Part shown: positions 41,970-52,939 of the stretch, in pieces
How the letters are laid out: every line of letters starts with the position of its first letter
Numbering within the stretch: position 1 is the first letter of the stretch
Assembly (NCBI GenBank): GCA_942159475.1
Contig: OW804094.1
Location: 15,497,708 to 15,561,707, forward strand
DNA length: 64,000 bases
Source of the DNA: Sthenelais limicola
Taxonomy: Eukaryota > Annelida > Polychaeta > Phyllodocida > Sigalionidae
Reading direction: 5' to 3'
Notes under the pieces: model-generated
The model's database searches: none
What the model was told of the DNA's origin: nothing
What the model saw: only the letters and a program-made list of their open reading frames with translations
Made by a program: the position numbers and the translations under genes

Positions 41970-42973
41970 AATAAATAGGGAGGTTGAGGGTTCGAATCCT
42001 GTCTGAGGCAGGCCTATCCTTTTATTTCTGATAAAAAGACATTTTATATTTATTTCATGAAGTTAAAGGGATACAGGAGGGTCTCAACACACGTCACCTA
42101 GGCGCCATTTTACTTATCAGACCAGATGTTATTATATCGTCAGTGTAGATATATTTGTGTATACTTACTGTAAATGAAATTTAAAAAAAAAATACTTTTG
42201 AATGTGTTCTGCCCCATTGTCTGTTACAGATGTTTGATTTCAAGAAGATTTATGTTTTCTAGATTAATACATCTTTGTTAGCGCTGCATAAAAGACTTGA
42301 CAAAAAGCAGTAAAGTTCCATTTTCTGTTACAGCTGTTTTGACTTGTTTTGTTTTGTTTCTGCATAAAACACTTGACAAAAGAAGTACTATTGTTATAGA
42401 CTAGCCTCGTGGTTCTCTTATAGTTATATGTACATACAATTATCATATATATATATTTGAATGTGCAATACATATAGTTCTTAACTGAACAAGTTTGAAG
42501 CTGAGGGAAGGGAGGACCAATTCTTTTGGTAATCAGGCCCGCCATCCTGATAAATACTGATACACCTCACTGTTCACCGCCATCATGGCTGTGGGGAAAG
42601 GGTGATGATAAGACAGGGGGAGCTACCCGCAAATCTGAGTTCCTCCATCCTAACCCAGCTGTTGTTTTAATGAGGAGGTGACAGATTTCGAGATGTTTAA
42701 TGGAATTCCGTCTTCCACACATCCCCATCAAAAAGATATCGCCGCTGCAAAGTTATCAGGTTACCAACTATAACATACATTTATATAATCCGTCTATAAT
42801 AAAACATATTGATAGTTGTTTAATATGACAGGAGAAGCTCATTTGTAGCCAGACTGAGCCGATGTTTAATGTGGAAAACATTGTCAACTTTAGATTACCA
42901 CAACTTGTTTCGACCCTGCTGACGTATGATTTTGTCTTCTATAAACCTGTAGCATATGGCCTACAATACATGG
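41970..42973. other. Intron 2, no gene seen
   Basis: GGTTCGAATCC at about 41989 matches a tRNA B box, but no A box or cloverleaf is present. Nothing else supported. Confidence 0.5.
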
Positions 42974-43097
42974 TGTAATGATAAGTAAACGCGTGTATCC
43001 TCTCTCACTGCTCGAGTACTTATGGTTTATTCAGCTCCTTCATTCACATAGCTCAGCCGCTCACCACGAGGTGGCAGCACCTTCCAATATCTATACA
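42974..43097 (-). repeat. 3' LTR of gypsy 2
   Basis: 124 bp. Matches 45851-45974 except C versus T in AAACGCG/AAACGTG. Confidence 0.92.
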
Positions 43098-43110
43098 TCT
43101 CCTCCCTTCT
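43098..43110 (-). other. Polypurine tract of gypsy 2
   Basis: Minus strand AGAAGGGAGGAGA directly next to the 3' LTR. Confidence 0.75.
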
Positions 43111-43213
43111 GTTCCACAGGGCTTTCAGGAAGAGAATGTTACATCGAGATCAATGAATTAATGATGGTTTACATCGAGATCAATAGTTTTAGTAGTGGAG
43201 AGAAATATTTGAT

Positions 43214-44338
43214 TTAGCATTCCTCAATTAACCTTCTGGTTCTTTGGGATGTTCTTACTGACCTTCTTATACCCTTAGTATCTGGTGTTTTAGGTCGGTC
43301 TTCTATAATTCTTTCTTCAACTCTTATGGTTACATTACCCTTATCTCTATTCATTTCTGCGGTACTGTTCTGTTCTTTATCATTTATTGTTTTGGTTATG
43401 TCGCCATCTTCTTCCTCCTCATATTGTTCCTCACTCATTCTTTCACTTACTGCACCTTTAGGAACACTCAATAGGTGCCTGCGATTGCGACGTAGTATAT
43501 TACCTTTTTCTGTCTCAATATTGTAAGACCTTTCACCCAGCCTCTCTACTATCTTCCCCGCCTGATCCCACTTTTTGTCCCTTATCAGCACAGTGTCCTC
43601 AGGCTGTAAGGGACGCAGAGCTTTGGCTCTCTGATCATAATTATCACTGTCGTTTGATTTTGACCCCATGTTATTATTTTTGATCGACCTGTTGTTGTCA
43701 CCTCTCCATGTAGGTATCGGTCCCCGTATCTTTCTACCGTGCAGAGCCTCAGCAGGTGATAGGCCATTTTCCATAGGCGCCGCTCTGTAATTCAGTAACG
43801 CCAAGTATGGGTCCTGTCCTTTTTCTGCCGTTCTGGACAGAATTCCTTTCATGATGCCTATCGCCCGCTCTGCTTTTCCGTTTGACTGCGCGTAGGTGGG
43901 GCTAGATGTCCGATGATTGAAGCCGTATGTTTCTGCGAAGTCTCTGAAATATTGAGAGTTAAATTGTGTCCCGTTATCTGATATTACCAGCTGTGGCACG
44001 CCATACCTAGCAAAAACACTCTTAGTATGTAATATTACTTGTTCCGAGCTTTTGTTACTGAGTTTCACAATTTCTGGGTAGGAAGAATAATAGTCAACAA
44101 TCATTAGGTAGTCATTGTTCCTCCAGAAAAATAAGTCCATCCCTACTTTCTCCCAGGGACCCCATGATTCTCCATCCCTCATCATTGGTTCCTTTTGCTG
44201 ATCGGGGAGGTATTTAAGGCAGATCCCACAGTTCTTGACACTATACTCTATTCTTAGCTTTTCCTTCTTTGCTATTGGAACCCTTCGGGGGGGGGGATTA
44301 TCACTGGTTCTGCCCCTGGTCTTAGTTTCGGTGGACAT
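43214..44338 (-). CDS. pol: Gypsy 2 integrase (partial Pol)
   Basis: 374 residues. Only the second half of the zinc-binding domain remains (CGIC, 37-40); the His pair is lost at the deletion. The catalytic core is complete: D68 in VGMDLF, D121 in ISDNGTQF and E157 in GKAERAIG. A C-terminal chromatin-type barrel region (DTVLIRDKKW, ERLGERSYNIET) and a charged tail follow. The frame overlaps the Gag-protease ORF by 17 nt, so the deletion junction lies near 44320. The N-terminal ~30 residues, ahead of KLRIEYSVKNC, are not integrase-like and may derive from the junction. Confidence 0.9.
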   Translation of the reverse strand: MSTETKTRGRTSDNPPPRRVPIAKKEKLRIEYSVKNCGICLKYLPDQQKEPMMRDGESWGPWEKVGMDLFFWRNNDYLMIVDYYSSYPEIVKLSNKSSEQVILHTKSVFARYGVPQLVISDNGTQFNSQYFRDFAETYGFNHRTSSPTYAQSNGKAERAIGIMKGILSRTAEKGQDPYLALLNYRAAPMENGLSPAEALHGRKIRGPIPTWRGDNNRSIKNNNMGSKSNDSDNYDQRAKALRPLQPEDTVLIRDKKWDQAGKIVERLGERSYNIETEKGNILRRNRRHLLSVPKGAVSERMSEEQYEEEEDGDITKTINDKEQNSTAEMNRDKGNVTIRVEERIIEDRPKTPDTKGIRRSVRTSQRTRRLIEEC

Positions 44339-45815
44339 ATGGGATGGATGTTAATTTGGCTACCTCAGGTAAAATACACTCTTTTACTTCGATCACATTT
44401 TCTGAAGTATAGGGTTTATCTATGAGATGTACACCTACCGCCTTTTCTTCCTTCGTGACATTTCTGGTGATATAGCCCACTCTTTCAGCAGTATCGCCTC
44501 CCAGCAACGATATTCCCTCGCATACTATGAATCTTACTGGATACTGTCTTTCATTCACTGTGACTTTCCTCATTATGTAGCCTCTGACCGGTATTGCATG
44601 TCCATTGTAATCTGTCAGTTTTACCTTTATTTGTTTTAGCGGTGGTCTCTTGGTTAATCCTTCATAGTCACTGACATTCATTAAATCAGCTCCCGCTCCT
44701 GTATCTATTTTACAGGTGATCGTATCAGATCCAACTTGCAGGTTAGCTGCCCACTTGTGCCTTTTACTGATAGTTACTGCTAGCACTCGCTCCTCCTTTT
44801 GTTTGTTGACAGTGCCTATGAAGAGAGTATCCTCGTCTTCCTCCTGTGAATATGCATCATCTTGGGTCACTACTTCATCAACTCTACTCCAGCATTTAGA
44901 TTCTATGTGTCCTTTCTTTTTACATCTTGTGCAACGGTGCGGGCAATCCCTGTACACATGTCTGGCCCCACACTTCTTGCAGTCAATCATTTGTTTTGCG
45001 TTTGGCCCCGTGACACGAGGAGCCCGTGTGTCACAAGGAGCCCGTGTGTCACTCATCGCTGCGGCTCCTGCTCCCTTTTGTGCCGATCCATGATGGGGAG
45101 CCTGGCGGTCACGTGGTCTGGTCACTTGATTGACAGTGACCTGTGCTCCGGGATTCATTTCCCTCAGCTCTCTCTCCTTTTGCGTATGTCTCTTACAATA
45201 TACTAACGCTTCCTCCAGTGTTAGGTTTTCCTTTTTTACTAGTTTTTCTCGTAGGTTTAGATCCTTCATGCCCACTACCATTCGTTCCAGGACAAATTCA
45301 TCAACAGCATCGCCCCACTCACAAGTGGCTGCCTTGAGGCGTAGATCGGTAACGTAAGCGTCTATCGACTCACCCTCGTCTTGGCATCTGGTATTGAACT
45401 TGAACCGTTCGAAGAACCTGTTCCTCCTGGGCATGCAGTATTCGTCAAATTTCCTTATGACTGTAGGAAAATGTGTCTTGTCTTCTGCAGGAACCTCAAA
45501 AACCTCTGGAACTGCTGGTGGTCCCACTATCGCCGCGTGTGGTGCTATCCTAGGCGCCCATCTGAAGTTGCGATAGATTCTTTTTGGTCCCACTATCGCC
45601 GCGTGTGGTGCTATCCTAGGCGCCCATCTGAAGTTGCGATAGATTCTTTTTGCCTCCGGACCAGCCACGTGGAGGAGCATGGACGTGGGACGCTTGGGCA
45701 CTTCAACCCCCATCGTGTCTGCATACCATGTATAATCCTCCTTAAAGAGGGCCCATCGTTCTGCTACGTTTCCTTCAACGAAGTCCATTTGTTCAGGTGG
45801 CCTTATACCCTCCAT
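44322..45815 (-). CDS. gag: Gypsy 2 Gag and protease
   Basis: 497 residues from the ATG at 45813-45815, 35 bp inside the 5' LTR. A Gag capsid-like region covers about 10-220. Two zinc knuckles follow: C279-x2-C282-x3-H286-x4-C291 and C295-x2-C298-x4-H303-x4-C308. The retropepsin signature IDTGAGADL starts at D371, with ISLLGGD towards the end. Residues 56-77 are repeated exactly at 78-99 (a 66-bp in-frame duplication), and DTRAP also repeats nearby. The ORF ends just after protease where RT should begin, in line with the deletion. Confidence 0.92.
   Translation of the reverse strand: MEGIRPPEQMDFVEGNVAERWALFKEDYTWYADTMGVEVPKRPTSMLLHVAGPEAKRIYRNFRWAPRIAPHAAIVGPKRIYRNFRWAPRIAPHAAIVGPPAVPEVFEVPAEDKTHFPTVIRKFDEYCMPRRNRFFERFKFNTRCQDEGESIDAYVTDLRLKAATCEWGDAVDEFVLERMVVGMKDLNLREKLVKKENLTLEEALVYCKRHTQKERELREMNPGAQVTVNQVTRPRDRQAPHHGSAQKGAGAAAMSDTRAPCDTRAPRVTGPNAKQMIDCKKCGARHVYRDCPHRCTRCKKKGHIESKCWSRVDEVVTQDDAYSQEEDEDTLFIGTVNKQKEERVLAVTISKRHKWAANLQVGSDTITCKIDTGAGADLMNVSDYEGLTKRPPLKQIKVKLTDYNGHAIPVRGYIMRKVTVNERQYPVRFIVCEGISLLGGDTAERVGYITRNVTKEEKAVGVHLIDKPYTSENVIEVKECILPEVAKLTSIPYVHRN
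45519..45650 (-). repeat. 66-bp in-frame tandem duplication in gypsy 2 Gag
   Basis: Two exact adjacent 66-bp units, encoding KRIYRNFRWAP...AAIVGP twice, in the capsid region. The identity shows it arose recently. Confidence 0.9.
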
Positions 45816-45838
45816 TTTCGTCCTTTAGTTCGTAATTT

Positions 45839-45850
45839 CTTCTGGTACCA
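45839..45850 (-). other. Primer binding site of gypsy 2
   Basis: Minus strand TGGTACCAGAAG directly inside the 5' LTR; 12 bases complementary to the 3' end of a tRNA-Leu of the UAA type (...CTTCTGGTA-CCA or close). Confidence 0.65.
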
Positions 45851-45974
45851 TGTAATGATAAGTAAACGTGTGTATCCTCTCTCACTGCTCGAGTACTTAT
45901 GGTTTATTCAGCTCCTTCATTCACATAGCTCAGCCGCTCACCACGAGGTGGCAGCACCTTCCAATATCTATACA
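45851..45974 (-). repeat. 5' LTR of gypsy 2
   Basis: 124 bp, one mismatch from the other LTR, followed by TSD CATGG. Confidence 0.92.
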
Positions 45975-45977
45975 CAT

Positions 45978-46212
45978 GGGTCAGATTTTCAGAAATTGTA
46001 CAATTGGCAGTTGTATACATTTAGTAAAGTCTGCTAAATTAGGCTGCAGTCTGACCAATACTAGGTAAATTCAAGTATATTCGGCATTGCATTGATTCTA
46101 GCGATCTGTTTGGTTAGGTTGAACTATATTTTGAACTTTATTTTCGTCTGAAATTTGGGTTATTTTAGAAGATTGGCGAAGTTGAATTGTACATTTTCTG
46201 AAAATCTGGCCC
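45978..46212 (+). mobile_element. MITE family A, copy 12 (subfamily b)
   Basis: Complete copy with exact duplication ACAT (the left flank before gypsy 2 insertion also read ACAT). Shares GGTTAGGTTGAAC with copies 7, 8, 13 and 16. Confidence 0.87.
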
Positions 46213-46372
46213 ACATGTGTAGCACGTTTGGAGAGAAATTGACTGGCCATTTGTGTTTTATTCTGTAAAACGTGAAAGAATATCCCATTTTCCCATCGAC
46301 TCCTATATAGTAAACCACTGGGTTTTTTTTCAAGCCGCTCTAGGGGAAAAAACACCCTAACGGGGTGACTTA

Positions 46373-46480
46373 CATTCTTTATTTCCTTATTTTTGTTATT
46401 TCATTAGGGCCAATAAACTAATTTAATAAAGTTCACATGAAAAAATGTTATATCCGTCATGGATCTTTTCAAACGTCGCC
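46373..46480 (-). repeat. Truncated antisense retroposon tail, family E copy 1
   Basis: TTCTTTATTTCCTTATTTTT then GGCCAATAAAC...AAGTTCACATG and TCCGTCATGG, the same order as the copy at 48455-48571. Confidence 0.5.
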
Positions 46481-46632
46481 TGCCAGAATTTGTTTCCTAT
46501 AATAAATATTATGTAGTATGGAATAATCCCTGAAAGTTTTCTGACAAAAGGACTGTCCATTTCCTTTTCATTGCAATTCCTGTATCTCTTTAAATAGGGT
46601 TATCAACAGACCACTCCCTTCATTCTATACAT

Positions 46633-46846
46633 GGGTCAGATTTTCAGAAAATTTACATTTGGCAGCTGTACACATTTAGTAAATTAGGCTGCAATTTGGG
46701 CAATACTAGGTGAATTTGAGTATATTCAGCATTGCATTGATTCTAGCAATCTGTTTGGTTAGGGTGAACTGTATTTTGAACTTTATTTTCGTCTGAAATG
46801 TGGGTTATTTGAGAAGATTGGTGAAGTTGAATTGTACATTTGACCC
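46633..46846 (+). mobile_element. MITE family A, copy 13 (subfamily b, deleted)
   Basis: Shorter copy: about 15 bp missing after the left end and the right TIR cut to GTACATTTGACCC. Flanks ACAT/ATAT. Confidence 0.82.
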
Positions 46847-47182
46847 ATATGTACCTTCATCGGCTTTTCTACCAGCTCCAAAGCTAATAGATTTATAGTT
46901 ACGGCGATCATTGTTGGGCAAACTACAGGTCGAGACCAGGGACAACATATTATAGATAGTACCTTTACATGAAGCTGATGTAACATGGCAAACATTCTCA
47001 TTATTTCATGTCATTAACATTTCCCAGAGCAAAAGGGAAAAGGTTGTATCTGATATAATATCGTAAACGTTCTAAATCTGCGTAATCACCTGAATATAGA
47101 ATCGAGCATAAAACCCCAACTAAAGATTAAATTCTTCCCTTTGATTGTTTCCAATCTCGAACGCTTCCATTGAAGTCCCTTT

Positions 47183-47217
<35 letters not shown>

Positions 47218-47833
47218 AATTTTTATTCATGGTTTGTCAACAGTTACAGAATCATGAAATGGGCGTACTATTCTACAGAGTAGGTCTTCCACTGAGTCAT
47301 AAAATAAAATAAAATAAAATATCTTACATGTCTCGAGATTTACATTATACAATTATATCTGAGTTACGCTCTATTGGTTCCAATTTACATACAGTAAGTA
47401 CTTTGGTAATAGTTAAGTCTTAGTATACTCTAAGACCTTTCCATTTGTGTTCATATCATTTTTACAACAGGTATATCACAATTCATTAATAACAACATGT
47501 CCGTAGTTGTTACGGGGGGATATTCCCTATATTATGGCTACATATTATGTACTACAATCTATATGGACGGAATTTAGTAAAACCAGAGATAACATCAGAT
47601 AAACCCATCTCCACTTCTCGATTCTACTCGCCTAGTTTGCTCTATACAAACCAATTAACTTGCCAAATGGCTAATCGTCTACCTTTACTGAAAGTAAATG
47701 AGAGAATTATTCAGTGGTGTTTGGTAAGTACCTGTGTAACCAATCCAGGCTGGCTTAGATGTATTTTTAGCCCTGCGTCTTGGTATATTGATTAATTTAA
47801 TTAACGTTAAAGGCGTTTAAATAACCTGTAAAT
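46847..47833. other. Intron 2, simple repeats, no gene
   Basis: (TA)n at 47185-47214, a family F-like antisense tail at about 47214-47300 (TTTTTATTCATGG ... AGTAGGTCTTCCACTGAGT), and (AAAAT)n at about 47299-47320. No coding sequence seen. Confidence 0.55.
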
Positions 47834-48059
47834 CACCCCCACCCTCCTGGGTCCGCGTGGTCCTGGGTATGACCATAAAGTGCCTTTCTGTCTCTTTCCT
47901 CTGTCTGTCTCTCCCTCTCTATCTCTTTTTCCTGGGTATGATCATAAACTGCCTCCCTCTCAGCTCTCCCGCCCTTGATAAAACGCTCTTAAATGTGTTG
48001 ATAAGGCCGTAAAGCAACCAAGCTCACTCACTCACTCACCCCCACCCTCCTGGGTCCGC
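47834..48059 (+). mobile_element. SINE-like retroposon, copy 2
   Basis: A 180-bp insert (47857-48036) between exact 23-bp direct repeats at 47834-47856 and 48037-48059 (CACCCCCACC...GGGTCCGC). It matches copy 1 (7728-7908) throughout, from GGTCCTGGGTATGACCATAA to AAAGCAACCAAGCTCACTC, with a (CACT)n tail. Different TSDs prove independent insertions. Confidence 0.82.
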
Positions 48060-48442
48060 CTCCCAGCCCCCACCGCCCTCTCTCTGTGTCTGGGTTGATT
48101 AGCGTTCAGGATCAGCCACAGTAATTAGGGTAAAATACCGAGGTAACATGCAAGGAGATCAGGGAGTGGATCGATAAGATTGAATTCCATTTTTTTCCTT
48201 ATGTCAATATGGAGATTGGGTTAATTTAATGGCTTTATTTCTCACCAAGCAAGGATTATATGATGTATTCCTGCTAATTATGGGACGAGAAGGAATTAAT
48301 TAATTGTAATGCTACGCATTCCGTCTTGGGTTATTCAATGACGTGAAGATATGTAGATTAAATGATATGAAGATTTTGCTAAAACTATGTTATATTGTCA
48401 AAATATGCCAACTACAAATCATTATTAAATCATTATTTACAA

Positions 48443-48583
48443 TATTAAAACATTTTTTCTTTTTTTTTTCTTTATTTCCATTACGGCCAGACAATTGAAT
48501 AATGTTCACATGTAAATACACTACGTCCGTCATGCCTTCATGGATATCCTAGAGTGTTGCCGGAATTAATCTATTAAAACATT
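48443..48583 (-). mobile_element. Truncated antisense retroposon tail, family E copy 2
   Basis: A 117-bp insert between 12-bp repeats TATTAAAACATT (48443-48454 and 48572-48583). Begins with a T run, so its 3' end points left. Shares TTCACATGTAAAT...TCCGTCATG with 46373-46480. Confidence 0.7.
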
Positions 48584-48784
48584 GTTTTATATTAGTATCG
48601 TTATTTTTATCTATATTGTGTATGGGTTGTTTTCTGTTGTTACACCTTTTGGGTTGGTTGACCATTTTCTTTAGAGGACGACTTGTTTGAACCTTGGGGA
48701 CAATGAATGTTAAATTGTTATTGCAAGTTTTGAAAAATAACTAATTTCCTGCACTTTGCCTCCGCCACGTGGTATTTTGCATAT

Positions 48785-49008
48785 GGGTCAGATTTTCAGA
48801 AAATGTACAATTCGCCTTCCCCAATCCTCTCAAATAACCCACATTTAAGACAGAAATAAGCTTCAAAATGCATTTAACATAACAGAACTGATACTTTAAA
48901 CCAATGCGATACCAAATATACTCAGATATACCCAAAATTTATCATTATTTAGCAGAAATTACTAAATATGTAGAGCTGCCAATTGTATATTTTCTGAAAA
49001 TCTGACCC
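48785..49008 (-). mobile_element. MITE family A, copy 14
   Basis: Reversed copy with exact duplication ATAT. Small internal deletions. Confidence 0.86.
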
Positions 49009-50225
49009 ATATTCCTCCCCAAACTAATTGCCTTGTCTGGGTAAGATTTTCTAACATCTTGCCCAAAATTATTCCGAACCCTCAAATTGCTCCAAATACA
49101 CTAATTTACATAAACATTTTTTTTTATTTAGAATTTGTATACAACTAATCCTCCGTAAACTGACAATTGATACGTAGACAGGCATGCACAGTGTACGATG
49201 AATGTTACAATTAATGGAGTTCAATTACATATCAAGATAATGGACTCACAGGCAATAATTCAATACAGAATAACCATGGTCTTCCACCCACTGCTGTGTC
49301 TAGCAACATTAAGTTCTAGGAATCAAAGCTACTTTAGAAGAAAGAAAGAAAATAATATAATAAAAAATGCTACACAAAACTGTGTTGTCAGAGCGAAAAT
49401 GCTACTGAACTGAACTCACTGGCGCGAGTGTGGGAGGGATTTGTTTTCTGTTGTTACAATGCTGAAATTAGTACATTCGTATCTTAATTTGATTTTTTTT
49501 AAAACAAATATTACATATTCATATCTGTAGCCCCTGGTAATCTATTGAATTTCCATTTACTATATCAATAATATTGCAATGGACTGGATAGACTATGGTC
49601 GTCATGTAGCAGAGGAATGGCCGCCAAAATAACCCATTGCATGTAATACCTTTCTATGATTGGCTATAAACAGGGATGCAAGTTGTCCGTCAGTTGACGG
49701 ATTTCCGTTAATCTCCTCATTAGCAAAATGTGTAATTAATTTCGTCAAATTACCTTTAAAAACGTTGAAAAAGGTTGGTCGTCAATGTACTGACTGAATA
49801 GCATGTCCATCTACCCCGGAATAGACCCAAACATTGCATTGTAATATACGGGAAAGCTATATACCAGTGGCCGCCTGAGTCAATTCCTGGTCAGCCAAGG
49901 TTCCGCTAGCAACTCGGTAGAGTGATAGCATCGGGAGTTTAGCGGAATTCCGCTTAGCGGAGGGGACTCCCCATACACCACTACCGGGAGGCAGGGGCCG
50001 ACGGGCCGGCAGACGGTAGTCAGTGTGGGTGGCAACAGCTGCTCACTGCCTGCTTATCATCTTGTCTAGTTCTATTAAATTATTAAGCTAACATTCATTT
50101 CGAGTATATGTATATGCATAATCTTTCATAATCTTTCATTTTGTACAGCATATTTTTATCTCAGAAAACTTTCCGTCAATTTTGGATACCTCAACTTGCA
50201 TCCCTGTAATAAGATATTGATATAG
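49009..50225. other. Intron 2, no gene seen
   Basis: A T-rich ATTTTTTTTTATTTAGAATTT word at about 49117 may be an antisense tail. A locally GC-richer block lies at about 49900-50050. Nothing supported as a gene. Confidence 0.5.
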
Positions 50226-50466
50226 TTAAGGGCCTAGTCCACTATGCCGATTCAACCTCAAGAATTCTTTTATTGCAACAGATGGTATATACAGTAAAGG
50301 TAATCCAACATTCTAAATAGACATGAGTCTAGGTAGGTCTTCCGCTGGGTGCCTGACATGCTGACATACTGATTGATTCTCATGCGATTCTCACAGAATT
50401 TAGTGCATAAAGGTCCTCTGCGGCGCAAAATCGCATGAGAATCGGCTTAGTGGACTAGGCCCTTTA
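50226..50466. mobile_element. Harbinger-like MITE, 235 bp
   Basis: TTA at 50226-50228 and 50464-50466 flank inverted ends AGGGCCTAGTCCACTATGCC / TAGTGGACTAGGCCCT. The 3-bp TTA/TAA duplication is typical of PIF-Harbinger. The interior (about 50263-50360) contains a family F retroposon tail. Confidence 0.72.
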
Positions 50467-52939
50467 CATATAATGAACTGACATTAATATTAGCTCCCAC
50501 TGTGCAGTCATTAACAGAATCAATGAAATAATCCAGTGTCCATCTCATTTAGTGATGCCATAATGCTGGCTTGATGACATATTATGGACATTATGGTTGG
50601 TCATCTCATTACTGTAGTCACGGTTGACTGACCACTGGGCTGCCAGTACATTACAGTGGCTCTAAAAACTCACTTACCCTGAGCAGTACAGGGGACATAT
50701 AAATATTACACCACAATGATGTTTGTATCATACGCTGGTTGTATGTGAGAGCTTGTGGTACAAGCCATGTGGTAATCTTGTCATTACTACATATTGTCAG
50801 CTTTTCGCGCTAGTCGCTCATTTACCTGACCACCTAATAATTCCTCGCAGCAGAACTCAGGGACATTAGGGTAATTAGGGCAATTTACATGTTCCAGCCG
50901 GGCTCTTCCATGATCCACCAAGGATTGACCTTTTTGGTGACCTTGGCCGTGGTCCCACGCTGGAGGGTCTGTGCAAGGCATTCCACCAAGATGGGCACAG
51001 GAGCTGGAGGAGGGGGGGGGGGGGGGGGGTTAGAGTTATTGTTAGAGTCTGGGCCACTATTATACGCTCTAGCAGGTGGCCAGGGTTCTTCATCTTCAGA
51101 CCCTGCCATGTGCGAGTCGCGAGCTGAACGTGCCGGTTCAGTGATAAGTGGGGGACTTCACATATAGATCCTCATAAAGGTACACCGGTTCACACAATCT
51201 CAATACACAGGTTTATACAATCTCCATGAAAGTGTACAGAATACAATAACACACAGTAAATCCACTCAGGAGACCTGTTGGGTCCAGGCGGACCTTCAGA
51301 CCAGGCGTAGCTAGAGATACTCCTCGCAATGGGTTCACACCAACCTTCCTCAGAGACTTTCCTTCTCTGGCTCCCAGATAGTGATTCCTATCCCTTTCTG
51401 TGCAGGCAATACCTCCAGGTAGTCCCAGTCTAAGATGGCCTGGCCCCAAGGGTAATCCTAACTGTCCTAAGCTGAGGGTAAATCCAATAAATCCAATAAA
51501 TCCAATAAGAATGATAACTGACAACTCTAATACTGATACTCTGAACTTGCCAAGCAGCCAAGCTGCAGGGCTACTTATACTAAGGAGAGAGGGAGTTTAT
51601 ATTGGAAAGATGTCCCTTTGGATATAATGGTTAGAATATGAGCCTAATAGAGGTGATTGATCTAGAGCTAAACAAGAAGAATGGTCCCAATGCTTGCTAT
51701 TGGTAGAAGGGGGTTAACTAAATGATCCCAATGTTCTGGTTGGATTCTTTGAGACGAGAATCCGGGTATTTACAGGTGGCGCTACGATCGGCAGCAAAAA
51801 CTCGGGTGAATACACCAGCTGAGTGCCATAGGCGCTGACGCTAAAATACCTGTTTTCAACCTCTTTGAAACCATACATAAACGGGTCAAAATGCTATGAG
51901 CATACATGTATATATCAAGTATTGTTCATACATTGCAGTCGCTGGTTCCGTTTTTCCGACAATTGTGTATAATTTAAGAAATCAAGGGGGAAAGTTGGAG
52001 ATTTTAAGCTTGGTTGCTATGGTCGTCAAGGGCCAGAGTCCCCCAAGTACCGGCCCACTGCCCAGCAGTGGGGTGAAAGTAAACAATGGGGGAAATCTCA
52101 GCATTACTGTCGATTTTAGGCAATAAATGTTGCAGAAATGTTGCTCATGTTCATTATGAATATATTCTATGATATGGATTTTAATATTATATATGATTAA
52201 TTGTTCAAAATTGCACAAAATCAGTTCGTTCCTAGAAGTGTGGATGCACTGTCACGTGACCAGATGAGCGGAGGCCGTCTCTCCCTATGGAAGGGTTATA
52301 TAAGGAAATGGTCCCCACTGTAGTGATTGGTGGGGAGGAGTTACTTAAATGATCCTATTGCTCTTGTTGACCGAAACGTTTATAATAGAGAAATGGTCCA
52401 AAGGGGCTGATAGGTGTCCTATTTCTTGACACTGACCCACCCAGACCCCCACCTGCACCCTGCCTGCCTGTCCCATGTCTCCCATCCTTCCCTGGGTGCT
52501 CTATGGGTCCCTCCAGGAGTGCTAATGGCTAAATGAGGCGATCTAGAATCTAGGTCCAATTGCCCTAAATAGAAGGGGTGATTAAGGTCTAATGATGTCC
52601 GTTTACAATATATATGTGCTTTCTCATGTTCATTTCCTCCTTTAACAGCCAGTTATTTTACAGTAAGAAGCTCCAAATTACTAGGGAAATTTAAAATTGC
52701 ACTTCACTATGTACAGAAAATTAATATTTTTGTTTTTCTCTGTCTGAAATCAAAATATACCTCGATAGGAACTTTAATTTAAATGGGGGTTCCACCCCTG
52801 ATGTAATAATTGATGGATTGGTTAATGAATAATATTCTCAATTCGATGTTAGCCCCTCCCCCCTTTGTCCTCATTGCTGCTACCATTCTATGAATGAGGA
52901 TCAGAACGTCCCCATCGAGATGATACCCAAAACCTTGTG
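50467..52939. other. Intron 2, no gene seen
   Basis: An 18-base G run at 51012-51029. AATCCAATAAATCCAATAA repeats three times at about 51480-51510. Otherwise single-copy-looking non-coding DNA. Confidence 0.5.

Larger units (their letters stand above)
42974..45974 (-). mobile_element. Ty3/gypsy element 2, internally deleted
   Basis: 3001 bp with 124-bp LTRs (TGTAATGATAAG ... ATCTATACA) that differ at one base, and TSD CATGG at 42969-42973 and 45975-45979. Minus-strand order: 5' LTR, PBS, Gag-protease, integrase, polypurine tract, 3' LTR. RT and RNase H are missing, so it could move only with enzymes supplied by another element. The insertion point is the outer edge of MITE family A copy 12. 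Confidence 0.92.

Noticed and set aside
41977..42010. Possible tRNA gene (GGTTCGAATCC B box)
   Set aside because: No A box at the right distance and no acceptor or anticodon stem pairs upstream; the T stem pairs poorly.
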